From positions 53,051-117,050 of the forward strand of contig NZ_MRBK01000030.1 of assembly GCF_001969815.1 (NCBI RefSeq): DNA of 64,000 nt. The letters run 5' to 3'. Position 1 is the stretch's first letter; each line of letters starts with the position of its first letter. A program made the translations under genes and the position numbers. This DNA comes from Bacillus swezeyi. GTDB lineage: Bacteria; Bacillota; Bacilli; Bacillales; Bacillaceae. The notes under the pieces were generated by a model. That model was given only the letters and a program-made list of their open reading frames with translations. It was not told the origin of the DNA and searched no databases. Shown piece by piece: positions 47,058-56,783 of the stretch.

Positions 47058-47744
47058 CTATTTAAATTCCAGCGATTCTCCGACCTCAAGCACTTTCCCG
47101 ACGCCGCCCGGCAGACTGTCTGCAAAGGCGTGCGGGTCCTGTTCGATCACCGGGAACGTAGAGTAGTGAACAGGAACAACCTGTTTTGCCCTGAGCCACT
47201 CAGCAGCAAGTTTTGCATCTTCAGGGCCCATCGTAAAATTATCACCGATCGGCAAAAATGCGAGGTCAATATGATTCAGTTCGCCAATGAGCTTCATATC
47301 TGAGAAGAGTCCGGTGTCTCCTGCATGAAAAATCGTTTTTCCTTCAACGGTCAGCAGGATTCCAGCCGGCATTCCGGTATAGACGATTTTTTGGCTGTCT
47401 TCTTCCGTATAAGCGGAGCCATGAAAAGCCTGGGTTAATTTCACTTTCCCAAAATCGAATTGATGTGAGCCGCCAATGTGCATCGGATGTACGTTCAAAC
47501 CTTTCCAGCCGAGATATACCGCGAGTTCGTTCGGAGCTACGACCAGCGCATCGTTTCGCTTGGCGATTTCCATTGTATCACCGACATGGTCGTTGTGGCC
47601 GTGCGTCAGCAGAATGACATCCGCTTTGACGTCTTCAGGCTTTAGATCTGTTAAAGAATTTCCTGTGATAAACGGATCGAAGATTAAACTGTGCTTTCCC
47701 GTATCAACTGTGATCACTGAATGGCCATGGTATGTCACTTTCAT
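47058..47744 (-). CDS. ytkL: Metal-dependent hydrolase YtkL (metallo-beta-lactamase fold)
   Basis: A 228-residue UPF0173-family hydrolase. The metal motif [12 protein letters not shown] (about 49-60), the GHSVITV start, FHAGDTGLF and the C-terminal PVHYSTFP are present. The substrate is not known. The start is MKVTYHGH behind GAGGAG; an ATG one codon upstream is equally spaced. It is downstream of ytkK in the same direction. Confidence 0.88.
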   Translation of the reverse strand: MKVTYHGHSVITVDTGKHSLIFDPFITGNSLTDLKPEDVKADVILLTHGHNDHVGDTMEIAKRNDALVVAPNELAVYLGWKGLNVHPMHIGGSHQFDFGKVKLTQAFHGSAYTEEDSQKIVYTGMPAGILLTVEGKTIFHAGDTGLFSDMKLIGELNHIDLAFLPIGDNFTMGPEDAKLAAEWLRAKQVVPVHYSTFPVIEQDPHAFADSLPGGVGKVLEVGESLEFK

Positions 47745-47779
47745 CATATCCACTCCTCATGTCTAATTTTAATCCTCAT

Positions 47780-48541
47780 TTAGAGAGAATGGCGGTTTAT
47801 CACATTCAAGCCGCCTGTTGCCTCAATCACTGTTCCAGTAATGTAGTCTGAATTTTCGTCGCAAAGAAAGGTGATAATCCTTGCAATATCTTGACCGGTT
47901 CCCGACCTGCCGATCGGTGTTTCTTTGTCGAGGGAAGCCCTCGAATCAGAAATAGAGGCTTCTTTCATCTCTCCGACGATGTTGCCCGGGCAGACCATAT
48001 TGGCTGTAATGCCTGAGCCCGCTTCTTCAATGGCGATCGTTTTCGTCAGAGATGCAAGCCCCACTTTTGCCGCTCCAAAAGCGGAGCGATGCAGCCAGCC
48101 CGGCGCATGGTCCGCCCCCTGAAATCCGTAAGTGATGATCCGGCCGAACTGCTGTCTTCTCATGATCGGAATGACCGCTTTAAACAGATGGAAGACAGAG
48201 CTTAAATTCCCTTCAAGCATGTCATACCACTCATCATCAGTATAATCTGCGAGCTTTTTCCGTTCAAATATGTATGGGCCGGCATTATTAATCAGCAGGT
48301 CGATTTTTCCGAACCGCTCGAGAGCAGCATTCACCATGTGAAGCAAGTCTTCCTTTTTCGTAACATCCCCTTTTACAAACTGCAAACGGTCAAGGCATGA
48401 CCGCCATTCTGATTTGAGGCGGCCGACAGCTTCTTCATCCTGCCTGTAGTTGACCGTCACTGAATACCCTTTATTCAAGAGCGCTTCGGTCACTTTACGC
48501 CCCAAACCTTTTGAACCGGCTGTTATTAACGCATGGCGCAC
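47780..48541 (-). CDS. ytkK: Short-chain dehydrogenase/reductase YtkK
   Basis: A 253-residue SDR with the NAD(P)-binding ITAGSKGLGRKV (Rossmann TGxxxGxG variant), NNAGPYIFERK, and a Ser/Thr-x-Tyr-x-x-x-Lys-like area where the usual Tyr is replaced: RSAFGAAKVGLASL has Phe at the expected Tyr position. The catalytic Tyr is therefore absent, as also in the B. subtilis YtkK sequence I recall. The start is GTG behind GGGAGGG. Function unknown. Confidence 0.85.
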   Translation of the reverse strand: MRHALITAGSKGLGRKVTEALLNKGYSVTVNYRQDEEAVGRLKSEWRSCLDRLQFVKGDVTKKEDLLHMVNAALERFGKIDLLINNAGPYIFERKKLADYTDDEWYDMLEGNLSSVFHLFKAVIPIMRRQQFGRIITYGFQGADHAPGWLHRSAFGAAKVGLASLTKTIAIEEAGSGITANMVCPGNIVGEMKEASISDSRASLDKETPIGRSGTGQDIARIITFLCDENSDYITGTVIEATGGLNVINRHSL

Positions 48542-48673
48542 ATCTTTCCCTCCCAAGCATTGGTTCTCGGTTTTCACCATCATTGGCATGATATTCTTTT
48601 CTATCTATACTTTACTACAAAACCTTGAGGATATCACATATGGAACATCGGCATTTTTCAAATATGCAGCTAT

Positions 48674-48715
48674 TAAAAAAAGCTGAAGCCATCGATCGTA
48701 CAATCGGGCTTCAGC
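48674..48715 (-). terminator. Terminator of ytzD
   Basis: GCTGAAGCC pairs with GGCTTCAGC, followed by seven T residues on the minus strand, 14 nt after the ytzD stop. Confidence 0.88.
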
Positions 48716-48728
48716 CTGTGCCGGCTTT

Positions 48729-48872
48729 TTATTGTTTGTCTTGATCTAAAAGCGGCTGTTCGTCATCATGAGCAACAAATCCGCTGAAATAGGCATCGGA
48801 GATTTGCTGAACGGTTTCTTTTTCGCCATCGGCATCAAACATATATGCCGATTGTAACTGATCCTTTTTCAT
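48729..48872 (-). CDS. ytzD: Small DUF4025-like protein YtzD
   Basis: A 47-residue hydrophilic protein, MKKDQLQSAYMFDADGEKET at the start, followed by VQQISDAYFSGF and an acidic tail. It is behind GAGGGGTGTAGGA and followed by a strong terminator, so it is a genuine gene. The pattern fits the small DUF4025/YozP-like group and location matches ytzD; no function is known. Confidence 0.75.
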   Translation of the reverse strand: MKKDQLQSAYMFDADGEKETVQQISDAYFSGFVAHDDEQPLLDQDKQ

Positions 48873-48948
48873 TCCTACACCCCTCTTTTCGATTCACAGC
48901 TTTATTTTGCGTTCAAATCGGCGCAGTTATGAATCGAATCGGGAAGTG

Positions 48949-50328
48949 TTAAAAATTGTTCAAACATTGCTTTGCTTTTTGAAGAGCTTCCTCCACTTTT
49001 TTAAATCCGGTCCCGCCTTCACTCATTCTTTTCTCGACCGCATGATGAGGGTCAAGCACGATGTAGACATCTTCCTCAAACAGCGCGCTCGCATTTTTAA
49101 ATTCTTCAAACGGCAGACCGCTGAGGAAAATGCCTTTCTCAATACAAGTGTAAACAAGCTTGCCGACGACTTCATGCGCCTCTCTGAACGGCATACCCTT
49201 TTTCGCCAAGTAATCGGCCAGCTCGGTTGCATTTGAGAAATCCTGTTCTGTGGCTTTTTTCATCATGTTCTTGTTCACCGTCATCGTTTTTATCATCCCG
49301 GCAAAAATCTCCAGGCTTCCTTCCACCGTTTTGACCGTATCAAACATGCCTTCTTTATCTTCCTGAAGGTCTTTATTGTAAGCCAGCGGGAGGCCCTTCA
49401 TAATTGTCAGCAGACCGAGCAGATCACCGTATACGCGTCCGGTTTTCCCGCGGATGAGCTCCGCCATGTCCGGATTTTTCTTTTGCGGCATCATGCTGCT
49501 GCCTGTGGCATATGTGTCATCAAGTTCGACAAACTTAAATTCCTGTGAGCACCAAAGAATGATTTCTTCGGAAAATCTCGATAAATGCATCATCAGAATG
49601 CTGCTCGCACTTAAAAATTCGAGGATGAAGTCCCTGTCGCTGACTCCGTCAAGACTGTTTTCATAAATGGAATCAAAACCGAGCAGTTCGGCCGAATATT
49701 CACGGTCGATCGGAAATGTCGTCCCTGCAAGGGCGCCGCAGCCCAATGGCGATTTATTAATCCGTTTTAATGAATCACTGTAGCGTTCTTTATCACGTTC
49801 AAGCATCCAAAAATAGGCTAATAGATGGTGAGCAAATGAAATCGGCTGAGCCCGCTGCAAATGCGTATATCCTGGTAAAATCGTCTCAACATGCTCTTCC
49901 GCTTGATCGACAAGCACGCTTTGAAAAGCTGTGATCAATTCGATGATATGCTCTGTGTGGTGTTTTAAATAGAGATGCATATCAGTCGCCACTTGGTCGT
50001 TGCGGCTTCTTGCCGTATGAAGTTTTCCACCGAGCGGTCCGACCTCATCAATGAGCATTTTTTCGAGGTTTAAATGAATGTCTTCGTAATCGACAGAAAA
50101 ATCCAGCTCATTTTTTTCCGCTTTGTGCAAAAGAGATGTCAGGCCTTCCTTTATTTTTTCCGCTTCCTCTTCTGTTAAAATGCCGCACTTTTCGAGCATT
50201 GAAGCATGGGCGAGAGACCCTGCAATATCTTCTTTTACGAGCGTTTTGTCAAAGTGGATCGATGCTCCGAACTCATCGACCCATTTTTCCGGTGTTTTTT
50301 GGAACCGGCCTCCCCAAAGCTTTTTCAT
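48949..50328 (-). CDS. argH: Argininosuccinate lyase
   Basis: ArgH splits argininosuccinate to arginine and fumarate. The 459-residue member of the fumarase/aspartase superfamily carries [51 protein letters not shown], and the signature loop [12 protein letters not shown] with catalytic Ser. It overlaps the end of argG by ATGA, so the operon is argG-argH. Confidence 0.97.
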   Translation of the reverse strand: MKKLWGGRFQKTPEKWVDEFGASIHFDKTLVKEDIAGSLAHASMLEKCGILTEEEAEKIKEGLTSLLHKAEKNELDFSVDYEDIHLNLEKMLIDEVGPLGGKLHTARSRNDQVATDMHLYLKHHTEHIIELITAFQSVLVDQAEEHVETILPGYTHLQRAQPISFAHHLLAYFWMLERDKERYSDSLKRINKSPLGCGALAGTTFPIDREYSAELLGFDSIYENSLDGVSDRDFILEFLSASSILMMHLSRFSEEIILWCSQEFKFVELDDTYATGSSMMPQKKNPDMAELIRGKTGRVYGDLLGLLTIMKGLPLAYNKDLQEDKEGMFDTVKTVEGSLEIFAGMIKTMTVNKNMMKKATEQDFSNATELADYLAKKGMPFREAHEVVGKLVYTCIEKGIFLSGLPFEEFKNASALFEEDVYIVLDPHHAVEKRMSEGGTGFKKVEEALQKAKQCLNNF

Positions 50329-51536
50329 GCTTTAATCTGCTCCTTTTTCTTGACGATGCTGTTTACTTTTGTCGGCAGCCCCCACAGCTCGATAAAGCCC
50401 ACTGCTGCATGATGGTCAAATGCATCATCTTTTGTGTAAGTCGCTAATTTTTCATCATAGAGAGAATACTCAGACTGGCGGCCTTCGACGATCGCATGGC
50501 CTTTAAACAGCTTGACGCGGACGACGCCTGTGACATGCTTCTGTGTTTCTTTCAAGAAAGCGAAAAGCGCATCTTTCAACGGGGAGAACCACAGACCGTT
50601 ATAAATCACTTCAGCCATTTTTTGTTCGATCAAAGGTTTAAAATGCGCCACTTCTTTAACCAATGTCAAATCTTCCAGCTCTTTATGCGCTTTGATGAGC
50701 GTCATGGCGCCGGGGCATTCATATACTTCGCGCGATTTGATGCCGACAAGACGGTTTTCAACGTGGTCGATACGGCCTACTCCGTGTTCGCCTGCCAGTT
50801 CATTCAGCTTTAAAATCAAGTCTGACAGTGAATATGGAACACCGTCAATGGATACCGGAATTCCTTGTTCAAAAGCAATTTCGATCACATCGGGTATATC
50901 AGGGGTTTTTTCAAGCGGCTTTGTTAAATCATACGCTCCTTCAGGAGGCGCAGCCCATGGGTCTTCAAGGATGCCGCATTCATTGCTTCTGCCCCACAGG
51001 TTTTGGTCGATTGAATATGGGCTGTCAAGATTGATCGGAATCGGAATGCCGTGCTTTTCTGCATAGGCGATCTCTTCGTCGCGGGACCATTTCCATTCGC
51101 GTACCGGCGCGAGAACTTCCAAATCCGGATTCAATGATTTAATGGATACTTCAAAGCGCACTTGGTCATTTCCTTTGCCAGTGCAGCCGTGGGCAACGGC
51201 TTCGGCATTTTCCTTTTCAGCAATTTCAACAAGCTTCTTTGCGATCAGCGGTCTTGAAAGAGCTGAAACCAGCGGATATTTTCCTTCATACAACGTATGG
51301 GCCTGAAGGGCGGTCAAAGCAAAATCCTTTGCAAATTCTTCTTTTGCGTCAATCATATATGAATGAACAGCCCCAACCTGAAGCGCTTTTTGCTGGACAA
51401 ATGCAAGATCCTTGCCTTCACCGACGTCAAGACAGCAGGCAACCACATCATACCCCTGTTCTTGGAGCCATTTTATCGCGACAGAAGTGTCAAGCCCTCC
51501 TGAGTATGCTAAAACCACTTTTTTCTTTTGCGTCAT
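50325..51536 (-). CDS. argG: Argininosuccinate synthase
   Basis: ArgG joins citrulline and aspartate with ATP. The 403-residue protein has the PP-loop [15 protein letters not shown] (9-23), [13 protein letters not shown], and [21 protein letters not shown]. It heads argG-argH. Upstream are a promoter and two AhrC-type ARG boxes, so arginine repression is expected. Confidence 0.97.
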   Translation of the reverse strand: MTQKKKVVLAYSGGLDTSVAIKWLQEQGYDVVACCLDVGEGKDLAFVQQKALQVGAVHSYMIDAKEEFAKDFALTALQAHTLYEGKYPLVSALSRPLIAKKLVEIAEKENAEAVAHGCTGKGNDQVRFEVSIKSLNPDLEVLAPVREWKWSRDEEIAYAEKHGIPIPINLDSPYSIDQNLWGRSNECGILEDPWAAPPEGAYDLTKPLEKTPDIPDVIEIAFEQGIPVSIDGVPYSLSDLILKLNELAGEHGVGRIDHVENRLVGIKSREVYECPGAMTLIKAHKELEDLTLVKEVAHFKPLIEQKMAEVIYNGLWFSPLKDALFAFLKETQKHVTGVVRVKLFKGHAIVEGRQSEYSLYDEKLATYTKDDAFDHHAAVGFIELWGLPTKVNSIVKKKEQIKA

Positions 51537-51568
51537 TTTGTAAAACTCCTCTCATCTAGGTGCTCTTT

Positions 51569-51646
51569 TTGTATAAAAATAAGTTTTTTCTAATAAAAAT
51601 ACATTTAATATGTATACACTTTAACAAGGAAGTTTGGTTTTTTCAA
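51569..51646 (-). promoter_or_regulatory. argG promoter with two candidate ARG boxes
   Basis: TTGAAA (51641-51646), a 17-nt spacer and TAAAGT (51618-51623) form the promoter. Just downstream are AATGTATTTTTATTAG (51590-51605) and ACTTATTTTTATACAA (51569-51584), both resembling the AhrC ARG box (TGAATAWWWATTCA type). Repressor binding there would block transcription. Confidence 0.6.
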
Positions 51647-51654
51647 CCTTTTTA

Positions 51655-51690
51655 TAAAAAAAACTTCATTCATTTTTTATGAATGAAGTT
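51655..51690 (-). terminator. Terminator of moaB
   Basis: AACTTCATTCAT (51662-51673) pairs perfectly with ATGAATGAAGTT (51679-51690), followed by eight T residues on the minus strand, before the argG promoter. Confidence 0.88.
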
Positions 51691-51728
51691 CATGTCATAT
51701 TCAGCTTTATCCGCCGCGGGCACGTGCC

Positions 51729-52259
51729 TTAAACCCGCCGGCTTTGTGCCATGTCTTTTCTCAGTTCTCTGATGACGTGTGCAAGCTCGGGAACGATCAA
51801 TTTTGACATTGCCAGCTTCACAGCGCCGCTTGAACCCGGCATCGCAAATACGGCTTTGTTTTGAATAACGCCCGCAGCCGCTCTGGAGAGAATCGCGCTT
51901 GCACCGATATCCTCTGTGTAGCTTAGCATTCGAAAGATTTCTCCAAATCCCGGAATCTCTTTTGAAAAGAGAGGAACGATTGACTCGATCGTCACATCCC
52001 TTGCGGCAATGCCTGTCCCGCCATTCAGCAGAATCGCATCAATCCGATCGTCAAGACAGCCCTCAAACACCGCTGCTTGAATATCTTCTTTTTCGTCCTT
52101 TACAATCTCATAGGAGATGACCTTATGGCCGGCTCCTTTTAAAAATTCTTTCATTAGCCTGCCGCTTTTATCAGTGTCTTCAGATCTTGTGTCGCTTACG
52201 GTAATAACCTTGCAGTTTACACAGTCAGGCGCTTCTTTTTTGTGCTGCTCTACGCTCAT
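51729..52259 (-). CDS. moaB: Molybdopterin adenylyltransferase-like protein MoaB
   Basis: MoaB/Mog-family enzymes adenylate molybdopterin in molybdenum cofactor synthesis. The 176-residue protein shows TVSDTR near residue 24, the loop LLNGGTGIAARDVTIE, and PGFGEIFRMLSYTEDIG. The start MSVEQHKKEAP has AGGAGG nine nt upstream; the upstream ATG was rejected. It is between ackA and argGH, as in B. subtilis. Confidence 0.92.
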   Translation of the reverse strand: MSVEQHKKEAPDCVNCKVITVSDTRSEDTDKSGRLMKEFLKGAGHKVISYEIVKDEKEDIQAAVFEGCLDDRIDAILLNGGTGIAARDVTIESIVPLFSKEIPGFGEIFRMLSYTEDIGASAILSRAAAGVIQNKAVFAMPGSSGAVKLAMSKLIVPELAHVIRELRKDMAQSRRV

Positions 52260-52313
52260 GGCTGGCGGCCTCCTTTTTTGCAATCTTTTTTCATTATAAA
52301 GGAGAACGCCTGT

Positions 52314-52346
52314 AAAAAAACAGCCCTCTCATAAGAGAAGGCTGTT
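52314..52346 (-). terminator. Terminator of ackA
   Basis: ACAGCC and GGCTGT with inner TCTC/GAGA pairing form a hairpin followed by seven T residues on the minus strand. Confidence 0.85.
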
Positions 52347-52357
52347 CCTTTCATTTT

Positions 52358-53545
52358 TTACTGAGCCAATCTTACAACATCTCTTGCAATCATGACTTCT
52401 TCATTTGTCGGAATGATGATGACTTTTACAGGTGAATGCGGATAGCTGATAAATGCTTCTTGTCCGCGGACATTATTTAAAGCCGGATCCCAATATACGC
52501 CCATGAATTCCAAGCCGCGAAGGACGCGTTCTCTGACTTCAACGCTGTTTTCGCCGATGCCGGCAGTGAAAATGATGGCGTCGACTCCGCTCATTCTTGC
52601 CGCATAAGAACCGATGTATTTATGGATTCTGCTCGCAAATACTTCAAGAGCCGTTTCCGCGCGCTCATTGCCTTCTTTAGTCGCTTCAACAATGTCGCGC
52701 AAATCGCTTGAAAAACCGGAAATGCCTAAAAGACCGCTCTTTTTATTGAGTGTATTCAAGACTTCGTCAGCTGTCTGTCCCGTTTTTTCCATAATGAATG
52801 GGATGAGCGCCGGGTCGATGTTTCCTGAGCGCGTCCCCATCGCTACGCCGGCAAGCGGTGTAAAGCCCATTGACGTATCGATTGATTCTCCGCCTTCAAC
52901 AGCAGCGATGCTTGCCCCGTTTCCAAGGTGGCAGGAAATCAGGCGAAGCTCTTTAAGCGGACGGCCGAGAAGCTCTGCTGCGCGTTCAGTGACATATTTA
53001 TGAGACGTTCCGTGGAAACCGTATTTGCGGATGCCGAACTTTTCATAGTATTCATAAGGCAGACTGTATAAATATGATTGCTCAGGCATTGATTGGTGAA
53101 AAGCAGTATCAAACACGGCAACTGCAGGCACATTTGAAAGAACTTCTTTAAACGCTTTGATTCCGATGATATTGGCCGGGTTATGAAGCGGCGCCAATTC
53201 AGAAATCTCTTCAATCTCTTCAATCATTTCATCTGTCAATAAAACAGAGTCGCTGAATTTTTCGCCTCCGTGGACTACGCGGTGGCCGATTCCATCGATT
53301 TCGTTTAAATCTTGAATAATGCCAAATTCCGTCAGTTTATTCAGCAGCATTTTTACGGCTACAGAATGATCCGGAATATCAGTTGTTTCACTCTTTTTCT
53401 CATCGTCGACAGAAATGGTGAAAATGCTGTTGTCTAAACCAATTCGTTCAACCAAACCTTTTGTTAATACTTTTTCGCTGGGCATTTCAAAAAGCTGAAA
53501 CTTTAATGATGAGCTTCCAGCGTTGATTGCAATAATTTTGGACAT
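52358..53545 (-). CDS. ackA: Acetate kinase
   Basis: AckA converts acetyl phosphate and ADP to acetate and ATP, the overflow route under glucose excess. The 395-residue protein begins [16 protein letters not shown] (signature 1), contains [17 protein letters not shown] (catalytic Asp region), [20 protein letters not shown], and [13 protein letters not shown]. CcpA activation through an upstream cre is known in B. subtilis and a site is seen here. Confidence 0.97.
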   Translation of the reverse strand: MSKIIAINAGSSSLKFQLFEMPSEKVLTKGLVERIGLDNSIFTISVDDEKKSETTDIPDHSVAVKMLLNKLTEFGIIQDLNEIDGIGHRVVHGGEKFSDSVLLTDEMIEEIEEISELAPLHNPANIIGIKAFKEVLSNVPAVAVFDTAFHQSMPEQSYLYSLPYEYYEKFGIRKYGFHGTSHKYVTERAAELLGRPLKELRLISCHLGNGASIAAVEGGESIDTSMGFTPLAGVAMGTRSGNIDPALIPFIMEKTGQTADEVLNTLNKKSGLLGISGFSSDLRDIVEATKEGNERAETALEVFASRIHKYIGSYAARMSGVDAIIFTAGIGENSVEVRERVLRGLEFMGVYWDPALNNVRGQEAFISYPHSPVKVIIIPTNEEVMIARDVVRLAQ

Positions 53546-53653
53546 AAATGACGCTCCTTTTTACCTAGAGTCCGGTGACTTTATGTTCAACCCGGATCAT
53601 AAAAAATATGTATAAAATCGTTCTTAGTAAATTCAAAAAATATCTGCCTTTCT

Positions 53654-53711
53654 CATTTAAACACTCCGAACACTCCATTTCAAGTCGCTATCTTAATTGG
53701 TAGCGTTTTCA
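53654..53711 (-). promoter_or_regulatory. ackA cre and candidate promoter
   Basis: TGAAAACGCTACCA (53698-53711) matches the CcpA consensus at 13 of 14 positions. TTGAAA (53678-53683), an 18-nt spacer and TAAATG (53654-53659) would start transcription about 57 nt downstream of the cre centre, the geometry of CcpA activation. A second candidate, TTGAAT-16-TATACA (53609-53636), lies nearer the gene but puts the cre too far away. Confidence 0.65.
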
Positions 53712-53734
53712 AAAATAAATCATTATTTTCTGAA

Positions 53735-53768
53735 AATAAAAACAGTCAGAGAATACCATCTCTGACTT
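53735..53768 (-). terminator. Terminator of ytxK
   Basis: GTCAGAG (53745-53751) pairs with CTCTGAC (53760-53766); TGTTTTTATTTT follows on the minus strand. Confidence 0.85.
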
Positions 53769-53770
53769 TC

Positions 53771-54757
53771 TTAGTTCTTTTCATGCCTCAACCAATTGTC
53801 GAGTTTAGCCGTCATCTTGAGCATCGCTTCTTTATTTGAAAATGACGGAATCTGAGCGAGCAGCACCTGTTTCGGAGCTTTGGCCTGTTCGCCTTGCTTT
53901 TGTAAAACCAAGATGCTTTTGCCATGTGCTTCATCTTTAAAAATCGACAATGGGAGCTGAAGAACTGCATTAATATGCGCGTTGTCTTTTAAAAAGCTGC
54001 GCAGCTTTTCGCTTTGGCTGTTTTCAAACAAATGATTCGGAATCATGAAAAATAGGTATCCGCCCGGTTTTGTATATGTCAGGCTTTGCTCAATGAACAG
54101 ATGATGTGAAAAAGAGTGGCCTTCATCAGCTTTCAGCTTGAACGCCGCGGCGCTTTCATCATCCGGATAATATCCGACAGGAAGATCACAGAGAACCGCA
54201 TCCACAAGGTCCATAAAAAGAGGCTGCAAGCTGTCCTGGTTAAAAAATTCGATCTCCTTTTGCTGAAGGTTTGCCTGAACATATGCGAGCTTAATCAGTA
54301 CATCGTCAATCTCTGATCCGAAGGCTTTGCCGGCCTCTTCAGGAAGCTGATTTAAAACGGCAAGCAACAGGTTGCCCGTGCCGGCTGCCGGGTCAAAAAG
54401 AGTCATCCCTTTTTTGCGCCCCATGAATTTGTTGACGAGATAGCCGATAAATAAACCGATCGTATCTGGCGTCATCTGCCTGTTCGGATGGGGAATATTT
54501 TTCTGGCCCTTCAATATGGCGAGCTGGAACGCTTTGCGTATCGATTCATGGCGGCATTCAGCAAAGCTGGCTTTGCCGATCAGCTCCTCCATTTTTTGGG
54601 CGGCTGATTCGGACAGCCCCCGGTTTGCATCCTTTGTAAAGAACGCCTCGCCCGCTTCTGCCAAAGCTTCTATGTATGGAATTTGCCTGTCACCGGCAAT
54701 GATGTTCGCCCCTTTGTCAAGCCATTCATATATCGTTTCCACTTGAAAGTTTTGCAT
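53771..54757 (-). CDS. ytxK: N6-adenine-type methyltransferase YtxK
   Basis: A 328-residue SAM-dependent methyltransferase. The SAM-binding motif LFDPAAGTGNLLLAVL (about 119-134) and a motif IV-like CDLPVGYYP (about 188-196) resemble type I/II N6-adenine enzymes, but the canonical NPPY/DPPY is altered to DLPV. No target recognition domain or restriction gene is nearby, so this is unlikely to be a restriction-modification system. Substrate unknown. It is the gene next upstream of ackA. Confidence 0.85.
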   Translation of the reverse strand: MQNFQVETIYEWLDKGANIIAGDRQIPYIEALAEAGEAFFTKDANRGLSESAAQKMEELIGKASFAECRHESIRKAFQLAILKGQKNIPHPNRQMTPDTIGLFIGYLVNKFMGRKKGMTLFDPAAGTGNLLLAVLNQLPEEAGKAFGSEIDDVLIKLAYVQANLQQKEIEFFNQDSLQPLFMDLVDAVLCDLPVGYYPDDESAAAFKLKADEGHSFSHHLFIEQSLTYTKPGGYLFFMIPNHLFENSQSEKLRSFLKDNAHINAVLQLPLSIFKDEAHGKSILVLQKQGEQAKAPKQVLLAQIPSFSNKEAMLKMTAKLDNWLRHEKN

Positions 54758-54789
54758 ATATGTCTCTCCTTATCAAAAAATCAGAGCCA

Positions 54790-54831
54790 TGAAAAGAGCT
54801 CCGGCAAGTGATCACCTGGAGCCCTTTTTAC
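54790..54831 (-). terminator. Terminator of tpx
   Basis: GGGCTCC and GGAGCTC pair (one G-T) across a loop, followed by TTTTC on the minus strand, a few nt after the tpx stop. Confidence 0.65.
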
Positions 54832-54839
54832 GTTCAATT

Positions 54840-55343
54840 TTACTTGATTAGCGATTTTGCGGCTTCAATCGCTTTTTCATAATCCGGATGGTTTGTCGCT
54901 TCACTTACATATTCAGTGTACACGACTTTTCCGTTTTCATCTAAAACAAAAACAGAACGGGCAAGCAATCTCAATTCTTTGATATAAACGCCAAACGCTT
55001 CCCCAAATGACATCTCGCGGTGATCTGACAATGTTTCCACATTTTCAATTCCGTTTGACCCGCACCAGCGCGCCTGTGCAAAAGGAAGATCTGCACTGAT
55101 TGTATAAACTTTCACTGAACCGAGGCCTGCGGCTTCTTCGTTGAAACGGCGGGTCTGTGCATCACAAACCCCTGTATCGATAGACGGAATCACAGATATA
55201 ATAGCGGGTTTTCCTTTTATATCTTGAAGTGTGACTTCCTCAAGCGAGTTGGACAGCACCGTAAAGTCAGGCGCTTGGTCGCCGGCATGCACTTCTGAAC
55301 CCACCAATGTAACAGGGTTTCCTTTAAATGTTATTGAAGCCAT
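54840..55343 (-). CDS. tpx: Thiol peroxidase
   Basis: Tpx is a thioredoxin-dependent atypical two-Cys peroxiredoxin that removes peroxides. The 167-residue protein has the peroxidatic Cys60 in [12 protein letters not shown] and the resolving Cys94 in FAQARWC. The start [14 protein letters not shown] is set by homology behind AAGGAGG. Its promoter carries an inverted repeat. Confidence 0.96.
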   Translation of the reverse strand: MASITFKGNPVTLVGSEVHAGDQAPDFTVLSNSLEEVTLQDIKGKPAIISVIPSIDTGVCDAQTRRFNEEAAGLGSVKVYTISADLPFAQARWCGSNGIENVETLSDHREMSFGEAFGVYIKELRLLARSVFVLDENGKVVYTEYVSEATNHPDYEKAIEAAKSLIK

Positions 55344-55375
55344 CATCAATTCCTCCTTCACTTATGTATGACTCT

Positions 55376-55419
55376 ACTATAAAAGAGTTTAGGCCAAACT
55401 GCAAAACTTAAGTTTGGCC
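55376..55419 (-). promoter_or_regulatory. tpx promoter with inverted repeat
   Basis: TTGCAG (55399-55404), a 17-nt spacer and TATAGT (55376-55381) form the promoter. AGTTTGGCC/GGCCAAACT (55411-55419 and 55392-55400) is a perfect 9-bp inverted repeat around the -35. B. subtilis tpx is activated by Spx under oxidative stress; this dyad could bind an additional regulator. Confidence 0.55.
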
Positions 55420-55426
55420 CATACCT

Positions 55427-55461
55427 GAAAAAAGTTAACTGCAATCAAGACAGTTAACTTC
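55427..55461 (-). terminator. Terminator of ytfJ
   Basis: AAGTTAACTG pairs with CAGTTAACTT, followed by TTTTC on the minus strand. Confidence 0.78.
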
Positions 55462-55503
55462 AAGGAGCTGCTGTTTACCGAAAAAGCCAGGCTGACGGAT
55501 CTT

Positions 55504-55959
55504 TTAAAACGGCGTATTGTTTTGATGATTCATTTGCTGTTTTTGCTTATCATTTTTCTTGAAGACCTGCTGGATCCGTTCGATCGTTTGCGGGGCTGAT
55601 TCTAATATCTTATCAATAACATGCGTATTTTCATCCAAGTGCAGAATTTTAACGCCTGATGTGCCGACAATTAAAAAAGCAATCGGCGTAATCGATACGC
55701 CTCCGCCGCTTCCGCCGCCAAACGGGAGCTTCGCTTCTTTTCGTTCACGATCCCCGTCACTAGCTTTCGATTCTGCCTGTTTATTGCCGCCGAACTCGCT
55801 TCCGCCGGCTGCAAAACCAAAGCCTACTCTAGAGACGGTTAAAATGACGCTGCCGTCAGGTGTTTCTACAGGATCTCCAATAATGGTATTGACATCGATC
55901 ATTTCTTTTAAATTTTCCATGGCGGTTTTCATCAAACCTTGAATTGGATGTTCAGCCAT
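55504..55959 (-). CDS. ytfJ: GerW-family sporulation protein YtfJ
   Basis: A 151-residue protein, MAEHPIQGLMKTAMENL at the start. The central GFGFAAGGSEFG and GGGSGGGVSITPIAFLIVG are hallmark segments of the GerW/YtfJ family, spore proteins needed for cortex-lytic SleB function in B. megaterium GerW. A charged loop (about 64-76, ESKASDGDRERKEAK) is variable. It is the second gene of ytfI-ytfJ, 12 nt after ytfI. Confidence 0.88.
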   Translation of the reverse strand: MAEHPIQGLMKTAMENLKEMIDVNTIIGDPVETPDGSVILTVSRVGFGFAAGGSEFGGNKQAESKASDGDRERKEAKLPFGGGSGGGVSITPIAFLIVGTSGVKILHLDENTHVIDKILESAPQTIERIQQVFKKNDKQKQQMNHQNNTPF

Positions 55960-55971
55960 ATTCAATTCCTC

Positions 55972-56655
55972 CTATACTGATGAATCTTTCTTTGTTGAAC
56001 CTGACAGATTTTTCGGCAGCTTAAATAAGCCGCGCACTTTCCCTTTCCAATGAATAACGATACTGAATGCTGCGGTTATAGCATGTCCAACGCGGAAATG
56101 GAATATACATGTCAGATGTGTTTTGGAAGCCGGGCTGTTGAAGACGGGTATCACCTCATATTCCGGACGATTGTCAAGACAAAAAAACTGATCCAATACA
56201 GCGATTGTGCCGGCTTTTAGAGACCAGGCGCCGCCTGTGATGATTCCGGTTAAAGCGGCGTCGGGAAAACCGAGAACAGACGTCCATTCGAGCTTGATCA
56301 CATGAATTCTCTTTAAAAACTTGCGGATGATCGGCTGAAGATTGATAATCTGTTCGGCCAGCTTTTTCATTTGCCCCAGATTATTCAGCACTTCCCGAAA
56401 ACCGACTTTTCTTCTCTTTTTATCTTTTTTTAATGCTGTGTTCGTTTGTTCTTTTACATCAATAGTCATGTCCTTTTGATTAACTTTAACCATCGGAATC
56501 TCCTTTTTGATGCGAACAAGCCCGAATGCCGTCCGAATCTTGACCGTCAAACGGCCGTCATCATCTGCATGGATGTATTCAACCGCTATGCGGATTTTCA
56601 TGATCAAAACAGCAGCGAGCATGGCGAGTACTACAGCAATCCATATGTAAATCAT
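55972..56655 (-). CDS. ytfI: DUF2953 protein YtfI
   Basis: A 227-residue protein with one N-terminal helix (about 3-20), a strand-rich middle (VEYIHADDDGRLTVKIRTAFG) and basic linker (KKDKKRRKVGF). The DUF2953 family is found in spore formers next to ytfJ, suggesting a sporulation role not otherwise supported. The start MIYIWIAVV has GAGG upstream; the nine-codon extension was rejected. Confidence 0.8.
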   Translation of the reverse strand: MIYIWIAVVLAMLAAVLIMKIRIAVEYIHADDDGRLTVKIRTAFGLVRIKKEIPMVKVNQKDMTIDVKEQTNTALKKDKKRRKVGFREVLNNLGQMKKLAEQIINLQPIIRKFLKRIHVIKLEWTSVLGFPDAALTGIITGGAWSLKAGTIAVLDQFFCLDNRPEYEVIPVFNSPASKTHLTCIFHFRVGHAITAAFSIVIHWKGKVRGLFKLPKNLSGSTKKDSSV

Positions 56656-56737
56656 GATTTCACTTCCTCTTATATTAGGCATTATAGGAAGAAATCAACA
56701 AAAATAAACGTAGCGGACAGCCAAGGTTTAATGACAG

Positions 56738-56768
56738 CAAAAAACCCGGCTTGCATAAGCCGGGTTTT
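56738..56768. terminator. Terminator of sppA-yteJ
   Basis: AAAACCCGGCT pairs with AGCCGGGTTTT; a T-run follows on the minus strand and T residues on the plus strand. It is 16 nt after the yteJ stop. Confidence 0.87.
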
Positions 56769-56783
56769 GATTCGCCCATTCAT

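Noticed and set aside
53771..54757. YtxK as part of a restriction-modification or phage-defence system
   Set aside because: No specificity, nuclease or helicase gene is nearby and the locus is syntenic with B. subtilis core genes.
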